Made by a program: the position numbers and the translations under genes. Shown here one piece after another: positions 48,731-64,000 of a stretch of DNA of 64,000 bases. The notes under the pieces are model-generated. The model was not told the origin of the DNA, did not search any database, and saw only the letters and a list, made by a program, of their open reading frames with translations. Each line of letters opens with the position of its first letter. Within the stretch, counting starts at the first letter, position 1. The DNA is from Protula sp. h YS-2021. Taxonomy: Eukaryota; Annelida; Polychaeta; Sabellida; Serpulidae. The DNA lies in assembly GCA_949752745.1 (NCBI GenBank), contig OX457027.1, forward strand, positions 92,599,725 to 92,663,724, read 5' to 3'.

Positions 48731-49139
48731 CTTGACTATTAAAATCTGGTATACTTGCTAGTGCTGTTGGAGCAGCTATGCTCACAAAACATGTATTTCA
48801 TAAGGGAAAGGCATACTTAAACATTTCACGTGTTATGCATAGGGTGATTAATGAAAGAATTATTAACCTCTGAAAACAAACTTTATTAATTTTAGTTTAC
48901 AAGGATAAACCGCAGTACAATATTTAAAGGACTTTTGTCAAATTGTCAATTTTGTGGATTCTTAGTTTTCATACTCCAAAGCTACTACTCTGGTATAGTA
49001 ATGCAGCGAGGATCTTTACAGGGATTAGTTATGGTGATATCTCCATGCTGATAACATCCCCGTAGAGCACTATCCCCGTAGAGCACTATCTCGGATCTAT
49101 CGCGATATCTCCGGTCAAACCTATAAAATATAAATAATT

Positions 49140-49570
49140 TATTGTCATTTGTCACTATCGTTGTTGCGTCACTGTGGTTGTATGTCACTGCCTTTGTTGT
49201 GTTACTATCGTTGTATTCCTGTCGTTGCTGTGTCACTGCCGTTGTATATACTGTCAGTGTCTTGTCACTGCATTTGGACTGTCTCTATTGTTCTAATGTG
49301 AGTATAGTTGTGTCTCTGTTTTTGTTATGTCACTGCCGTAGATATGTCACTCTCATTGCTGTGTCACTGCCGCTGTTATGTTAATGCAGTTGGTGTGACA
49401 CTGCCGTTGTTTTGTCACTGTCGGTGTTGTGTCACTAACACTGTTAGGTTATTGTGGTTATTGCTGCTGTAGTTGTTGTATCATTGTCCTTGTTCTCTCA
49501 CTGTCACTACTATGTAACTGCCGTTGTTATGGCACTGTCGCTGATATGACTGTATCGTTGTTATGTGTTG
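49140..49570. repeat. Minisatellite, GTTGTGTCACTGCC type, expanded
   Basis: Imperfect tandem array of ~15-21-bp units beside the pseudogene terminal exon, homologous to 20100-20245. Apparent ORFs across it are repeat artefacts. Confidence 0.7.
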
Positions 49571-50669
49571 TTAGGTTTGTAGATGGTAAGACGCACGTCA
49601 TATTTTTCGAAAAACTAATTTTTTATTTGCAATTAATTAGTAAAATCATTAATAAAGTTGAGTGTATATCTTTATATAATCCTGTTGCATTTACACAGCT
49701 TACATTTAAGATGCGAAATACAGTTGTTTAAAATCCACAACTACGACATGAAATTGACCTTAAGTAATATGTAATGATCATTACAGGATTTGATTCATCT
49801 GTAATTTCATTTTTCCTTGAATTCAATTTTTGAATCTACGTGTACAGAACTAATTTGTATTAGTCTTTTGTTTTACGGAGTATTTTAAGGTGACACATGT
49901 CGACGCACGACAAAAACTACAGTAAAGCCGTAGTTTATCACGTATGTGATGCTGCATAAAAATTCGTTACATATTTATGTGATAGGACATACTTTCGTTT
50001 AATTTATTTATTAAAGCAGTTCTGTACTATGTATGGATAGTGCTTGTTTAAGAAGTTCTTTGACATTATCTTTTATGTAAAAGAAATTCGGGTGAGGAAA
50101 TTCTGTTTTTCTTACCAAAATTTTCCCTCTGACTCCTCAGGCTAATTTGCAGACATATTTTACAATGTTGTTAGTTTTCTTTAAGAAAATGTCAGAAAAT
50201 CGTGAGCTCTAAATATATCAGTAACATTTTAAAACAATATTTACGTCTTAGACGACCTGCGTCTATTAGTGGGTTACAAATGGCACATCCGCCATTGAAA
50301 TCTGAAATTCGGACAGGGTGTAGAAATTATATGTTCTGTTACTTGTCAAATTAGCTTTTGCGCATAGCATATTTTTCAAGGTGAGGCTGTTTGCAAACGC
50401 GGTCATTTCCCTACTATTGCTACTCTGCCTCTTGAACGAGCTCACTACATCTGTAGGTATGAGAGAGACAAGCTCGTTTTGCTTTTCATATTTTCCTGTG
50501 TTAAAACATGAAGAATGAACAACATTATGGTGTAATGTGTTAGATATCACCTGTTTACTCGTTATTAAAAGCTATCACTGATAAAAACATGTGTTAGTAA
50601 TGCGCGCAATAATATCTTACAGGTTAAGATGTACTAAAAACAGCAATATGTCCTATTGCCTTTAAAAAA

Positions 50670-51080
50670 GCCCTTTTCTTATTGGTCGAGAGCTGTTTGC
50701 TAAATATGTACTATCTGAGTCAAAAATGAAGTGTATAATAAATAAATTCTGAGTTACCTTAAAATATAATTTTCACAACATCTGAAAAGTTTGAATTGTT
50801 AGTGAATTGCTAAGAATTCCAAAGCCTGTTTTGAATTTCCCAAAAAAACTTTAAACCTAAAAGCTTACCAGCGTACAGCCATGAGTTATTGTTGACAGTT
50901 AATTGAGTATTTTCTAGCGGCCTGTATTGGTACATTAAGGCTATGACGAAAGCCAAAAATAATGCTCTTACCAATAGGTATTAAATGGCTGTTGTTCTGA
51001 AACCAACCACAGCTCTGTAATCATGGAAAAACATCTTTTGTGTAATAATATTAAGGAATTTGTAACCTTCAGAAACTGAT
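50670..51080. other. Intronic remnant of the dead family copy
   Basis: No coding signal; lies between dead exons 7 and 6. Confidence 0.4.
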
Positions 51081-51259
51081 CTCATGGCAACATCATGACG
51101 TGCCAACACCTCGCATTGGCTGCCTTCACAGATGCCTCCTATTGCGCTGTAGTGAAGAATTCTAGAGCTGTTCTGAAGAATTCTAAGATAAATTCGACAG
51201 TCTTGTTTGATTTGTATACGCTTTTAACTCCGAAACGTTTTCGTTACAAACATTTGCAG

Positions 51260-54050
51260 CATCAGTTAGTAAATTATAGAAATGGTTTTAAAATATAACG
51301 AAGAATCAAAAGCGTCTACTGTAGTTTAATGAAACTACAGAAAACAAAAAACTTTCCTTTCTCGTAAGCAAAATAGAAAATTGAATATAACACAAAGAAA
51401 ATTTATGTGATAAAATAGCTCATAAGACATTCAAACATATAGTTTTTGCAGAAGACGTTACTTATCCTATACATTATCAGCTTAACAAATGATTTTAGGC
51501 ATGTTTCAGAGCATGTTAGAGTTGTTCTTCCCAATCTAAAATGGAACAGTTATTCTGTCATCACATCGTCAATGAAAATTGTCGTTACAGCGATGTTTGA
51601 TTTTGTTTTTTGCAATCACGCCACGAGGAGGCATCCTTGTGTCAGATACAATACGAAGAATTCTAAGGGTTTCAACAACCAGTAATGACTTGCTACGCCC
51701 GAAGTTGGTAGTTGTCTATATATATATATTAAAATAATTATATTTACATACCTTATTTATGAGAACTCTCAGTATGAAAATGCCCAGAAACTCTTCTCGC
51801 CCTCTGCGTATGTGGCAAGATCAATTGAAGTTTGGCACAATGAATAATCCTTTTGAAAGGTTCCACCTCCTCTGAGTTGGGTTATCTCCTTATGCAGATA
51901 TTCTATTGAAAAAATTCTTTTCCATGTATATCCACTGAAATTAAACTCCAAGTTGCCAAAATTCAATAAATCACAAAAATCGTGTTTAGAACCCTGCGGC
52001 TGGCGTTGCCAGCTTAACATGACCAACTTTTCATAACAAATAAGTTCTGCTACACCGGCTTTAAATTGTCCAATGTATCAAATTCACAGTTTTGTATATT
52101 AGTATATATGCCCGAGCATGGTATGGTTCCTTTCTTTCCATCAAAATTTTTAGTTCATTATGCCCCATTTGATTACAGCGCAAATCAATCAGAATATGAG
52201 GACTGCGTTTCTGATGATGATGATGATGATGATAATTATAGTAATACTGATGCTTGTCGTTTTCGCGTATTTTTTTAAATTTTTCTAGGGAGCTAAGATG
52301 GGATAATTTGCATTGGGCAGACACATTTTGTAGAAACGTACTTAAATAGCTAATTCATTTGCCTTTACTTGGTTTTGGAATGCATTTGCAAAATGGCATA
52401 TAAATTTATGATTTGACATACAAACCACATTTTTCCAGTGCTAGAGAAAACAAAACAATTGGAAATAAGACACAGGTACCACAAAAAACGGGGACCAGAT
52501 GCTTCTGCCTACAAGACACGCCAGAGAAAGCAAGCAGTGATGTTGTTTACATGAAGAGACTTATGCTTACTATCTTTAGTAAAGGTTTTTAAACATAAAT
52601 TTACTTTTACCTGTGAAACGTTTTCATGCAATTGTCCAACTTTGTAAATATGTATTTAACTTTTAGTGAAATGCCCAACTTTTTCTGTAAATTTTTAAAA
52701 TCTAACAGTTTTTATCTATTGATTCATAGGAATTTGATGTTTATAAAGCAATATTTTCAAATAAGGCATTCGCCTCCTTTAATTCTGTTATAATAGAACT
52801 TCTTGTGTCAATTTCCTGCTTGCCAAACCTAGTCGGATTCGATTCTTTACCTTTAACTAGATCCATCACTCTAACCATTTGAACTAACCTGCCAACCCCA
52901 ATTTCGATCTGGATCCTTGCGGATAAACTTTGAACGTGATGGCAGGGGAAACAATAAGGTTTGCTTTTTTATGAAACATTTCGGACGTTAACATTTAAAA
53001 TTCAGTTATCTACCACATTTATCTTGGGATGACTTTCACTTGGCAGGACTTCCTTCGAATCGAACTGTTGCATCCTGGGAAATTTGGGAAACATACAATA
53101 TCCATAGGCAACTAGAAACTCACTGATCTGCATCTTCGTTGTTTAAATATAGCATTTAAATATTTCGATATTTCAAATCTCTATTAGAAACGTTCTTTAT
53201 TTCCAAGTGGCTGTCTTAATTTTAAATTCCTATCTCTAAGGTATATTCATATAGACAGATTCTCAGAAGTGAACAGGAGGATTTCATTTTCATCATTTGC
53301 AATCTCTTTGAAAAAAGGTTATTTTGTTGTTGCTTAAATATATCACATGACTGGATTTGTAAGTGAGAATCATAGAAAAGCTAAATTAAGGAGTTGATCA
53401 TTTTAAATGTAAATATTTCATAGTATATTTAACAACCTAGGCATGCTAATCGCAGCACTAACTACCATAATGTCAAAAGTTTACAGCACACACCCTCTGT
53501 AATTGTGCACAAACTGTAGTTAGCTGAACAATCAATAGCAATAAACATATTCTGCAATGACAAAATTTCAATATCCTTTTTTCTGCTTATGGAATGCAAG
53601 TGAATTACGCCTAAAATAGAAGATTATCAATCAGATGTATTACAATGTTTCTCTATTAAATAGTCTCCTTCTAGCCCCAGTTATTCTGGGCGAGTTAGGT
53701 GAACAAATTACAATGGCTGAAAGACAAATCAGACGAAAAGACATCGTGCGCATTGATAATGACTTGCATGGTGCTGTTTTAACCGATGTCGGATCCTCTT
53801 CCGTAACATCATGACCAGTATGATATAATCGACTTGAGAACTTTATTTTCACGTTTGTTTTCTTTCTTTTTCTGATGGGTTAAATGTTTTGACTATTGTG
53901 ATCTGCAAGCAGATCATCTCACAATTCTGCCTGGCTGTTCTTATTGTACTGGATTGTATTTTGGAGTATTATCATTATTATATCTGTTTTTGTTACCTAT
54001 TATAAATAATGTAAGAAAGGGCTAGTGAAACGGTGTCACAGTTGTGATAC
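51260..54050. repeat. Duplicated non-coding block, copy 3
   Basis: Copy of 420-3720, lying between the dead family copy (ends 51226) and gene B (stop at 54574). It begins inside AATGGTTTTAAAATATAACG, which matches text near 455. It carries no intact gene. Confidence 0.75.
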
Positions 54051-54215
54051 TAACATTCTTATTTTGGAAGGTGTCTGGGATTTTTCTGGAAGGTGTCTGG
54101 TAGGTGTCTCGAATGTGTCTGGAACGTGTCTGGATGATATCTAGAAACTGTATGAACGTGTCTCGAATGGTGTCTGAGATATCTGGGATATGTCTGAAAA
54201 ACATCTCTTTCAGTT
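54050..54215. repeat. Minisatellite, AAGGTGTCTGG type
   Basis: Imperfect 10-20-bp repeats of GGTGTCTGG/GTGTCTCGAA just downstream of gene B; the minus-strand ORF across it (R-D-T repeats) is a repeat artefact. Confidence 0.65.
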
Positions 54216-54411
54216 GGGTTGTATGTGGGAGTCTTATGGGCAGTGTCTCAGGATGTGTCAGTCTAAATAAAGAAGCTGATTGAGGATGGGAGGCCACTAC
54301 AAACTTGTTCACGACATCCAATGAACTGATAACACTGAAGAAATGTGATTACTTTTACATTCATTTACTCTAAAAGAATCAGTGGAAACAAAGACTTCAA
54401 TGTCTACCTTT

Positions 54412-54417
54412 TTTATT
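54412..54417 (-). promoter_or_regulatory. Poly(A) signal candidate, gene B
   Basis: AATAAA on the minus strand about 160 nt beyond the gene B stop codon. Confidence 0.35.
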
Positions 54418-54573
54418 TCTTTTAAAAGCTTCAACGAAAATGAATTCTTTGCTGATTCGCAAGTACAGATTGATTTTCGTAAACATTTTTTAATCTAGAA
54501 GTGTTCATATAAATAATTCTTGTCCTTTGAATTATGATGCACCCATGGTCTGTGTGGAGTGCATACAATTTAA

Positions 54574-61612
<7,039 letters not shown>

Positions 61613-61693
61613 CTGAAATAAACAGATTACACTAACTGAAATTGTAACACATTTCGGATGACGTCAGTACTGTTTACTGCGGTAGCATCAGTC

Positions 61694-61824
<131 letters not shown>

Positions 61825-62619
61825 TGTATCTTTATTTTTATTGTTTTTATATGTTTCATTACGATGGGTATTTTGGGCAGTCAATTGTTTTCTGTCAATT
61901 GATAAACAATAAATAAGGGTTCCGTTTAGACAGTCTGAGCATTATGACAATGAGCATTAACTAATAGCATGCCCATGGAAAGTTGGAAACGTAAGAGACT
62001 GATAAAGTGTCGACCATATCAGTCATAAGAATAGTAAAGCGGAAAGGTTTCTTGGTACTTGTGGAGTTCGAGGATGTTAGTAATATTTAAATAACGCACT
62101 TATTTTGCCTGTGAATTAACTAGAAATGTTTTCTCCAACATACCTTAAAAGTACTTTAAACTATTGTTTTCTAGAAGAGATGACGAAGAAATATAGCAAA
62201 AATAGCTCATACTCGGAGCATAAAAGAAATTGAAATTGAAACATTTGTTAAATTTTTTAATATTTGTTTTGAATAGTATACGCGTTGTTAAAATGCTATT
62301 GCTCTTTGGCCGGTTAACTTTATCCGAAACGCAGACTTTTTGCGCATTTGATTCGGAACGCCCAAAGTGCGATTTGGCTTGTTATGGCATACGGCGAAAT
62401 ATGTGATCAGAAACCACATATAACGGAATAGTTCCCAAAAAATAAACTCTACAATGTAAAATTTCTTTGACATTTCTTTAACAGTAGAGCGCTTATATAA
62501 TTTCCGAAGGTTTGCAAGAAAATAATAAGAGCAAGAGCACAGTAAAATACTGCACAAATATGCTATTCTCGAACATATTTTTCTAATTTAAAAGAGCTGC
62601 TGCTATCAGATAAAAAAGA

Positions 62620-63104
<485 letters not shown>

Positions 63105-64000
63105 TTCTGAAAAGATACATAAATAATGGTAATCAAGCCTAGGAACAGTTACTTTCAATCCCCACCCTCACACGTGTAGGTGGGATACGATATAGCTACA
63201 GTTGGATATCACCGACGCTGGAAAATCAGATTACTCAAGTAGATTATCTGTCTCTGGGATGTACGACAGAGATACGATACTCGAATTCATTTGATCCCTT
63301 TTTTCGCTATAACAATACCAAAATTGCTTGTCTGCAGCATATATGCTAGTGCTCCTTGCTTTCCCGACTCCTATCTATGGGAGGTTATCCGACTGGGCTT
63401 TGGCTTTTTATCAACGCCACTTTCCCATCTTCTTTCAGAAATGGAAGTCGGTGCCAGTAGCGGGACAGCGTGCGAGTTTCTTGTGACGATCTTTTGCCAT
63501 GTGTGCCGAAGGTTTGGGAGCCTGCCACCTAAGAGCCGGAAGAATTATTTGGCAATCTTTTCTCCCTGTGTCTCGGTTTACTCTCCCCTGTTTGTCAGTT
63601 CGGACAAAACTGTGTGGTTGCCTTGGAAGATCCAGATTGCATCCTCTGAAGGTAGCTGTCGTCAGTGTGGCTTCTTCCTTTAGACTGTATGTGCATTCGA
63701 GATGGCTATTGCTTATACTGCCTTTGCACAGCCTGCACGTGGAAGTCTGTATCTCAGAAAATCAGGTTTCCTGGAAACAGTTGTCTTTGAGAGCTGTAGT
63801 GGTAACAGTCGATTGCTATCGCGTTTCAGTTGTATTGCGTCTGTAATCGTTGAAGAATTGTCCGCAATTAATATCTTTTTACATTTTACAAAGCCACTGA
63901 TCAGTTCTGGAACCACTGTTGCTTCCGACGTGTTTGCAAACGTCTGGCTGAACAGTTCCAAGAACGACAGCACTCGCCAATGCTTCAAATACAATATGTT
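63105..64000. other. No gene recognised
   Basis: Slightly richer in G+C, with open frames on both strands (for example 63499-63846 + and 63994-63713 -), but I recognise neither a family nor splice sites. Confidence 0.35.

Larger units (their letters stand above)
48985..51226 (-). pseudogene. Truncated third copy of the gene A/B family
   Basis: Three family remnants lie in order on the minus strand. 51226-51083 is a fusion of part of exon 4 with the end of exon 6; exon 5 and the introns between are gone. 50495-50245 is exon 7: its acceptor is kept, a 2-nt insertion sits near the start, and 11 nt net is lost, including the second Cys. 49120-48985 is exon 8: it keeps acceptor TTTATAG, but has a stop where gene A has Tyr, an internal deletion and a 17-bp tandem duplication. 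The flanking introns also align with gene A, so this arose by DNA duplication and not by retrocopying. Confidence 0.8.

Noticed and set aside
49429..49731. Cys/Leu-rich + strand frame
   Set aside because: Reads through the expanded GTTGTGTCACTGCC minisatellite.
54022..54321. 99-codon minus-strand frame downstream of gene B
   Set aside because: Lies over the GGTGTCTGG minisatellite; the R-D-T periodicity is the repeat.
62288..62420. Possible F5/8C N-terminal exon for gene B (minus strand, T-L-G-V-P-N...S-A-F)
   Set aside because: Only a weak resemblance, without a conserved SASS strand or a convincing donor; no central discoidin exon was found nearby.

Overview
Eukaryotic (animal) genomic DNA. 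The window is roughly two-thirds A+T and is dominated by introns, retroelement debris, microsatellites and repeated segments. Spliced genes have GT-AG introns, and discoidin (F5/8C) exons, L1/Tx1-like LINEs, a tRNA-derived SINE and a Polinton/Maverick-type capsid remnant are present. This fits an invertebrate metazoan, perhaps a marine one; I cannot fix the phylum. There are no operons, rRNA genes, functional tRNA genes or CRISPR arrays.

The real gene content is two paralogous minus-strand genes plus a dead third copy. Gene A runs from about 33.4 kb (possibly 35.7 kb) down to 19.86 kb. Gene B runs from 61.6 kb, and probably beyond the part I can read, down to 54.57 kb. I reconstructed their exons by matching splice sites, phases and lengths between the two copies. 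Eight exons correspond one to one; four have identical lengths (148, 160, 262 and 209 nt) and the others differ only by multiples of three. Gene A starts with a complete F5/8C domain spliced in phase onto the shared part. The shared part has a Cys-containing helical segment, a large helical exon of about 1.13 kb, four tandem copies of an unrecognised two-cysteine module of about 90 residues (each of the last three on its own phase-0 exon or nearly so), and a Cys-rich C-terminal exon. Many N-x-S/T sites suggest secreted or cell-surface glycoproteins. The pseudogene (48.98-51.23 kb) keeps broken versions of exons 8, 7, 6 and 4.

Layout (+ coordinates): 0-3.7 kb, segment present again at 51.26-54.05 kb and, split by an insertion, at 37.6-38.36 plus 45.18-45.45 kb; 4-9 kb, decayed ORFs, a retroelement gag-like remnant, a CRE-rich tandem repeat and a MITE-like element; 12.5-14.85 kb, decayed capsid-like and other ORFs; 15-16 kb, two candidate exons and two SINE copies; 17.6-18.7 kb, LINE fragment; 19.9-35.7 kb, gene A; 39.1-45.2 kb, an old LINE containing a second LINE inserted with a 5' inversion and a 17-bp target duplication; 46-47 kb, jockey/CR1 debris and a minisatellite; 48.7-51.2 kb, pseudogene; 54.6-61.6 kb, gene B; 61.7-63.1 kb, two complementary trinucleotide repeats around a minisatellite.

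The locus therefore looks like a tandemly expanding family of F5/8C-linked secreted proteins with a new repeated module. Expansion took place in units that include the flanking non-coding block, and transposons later split those units.
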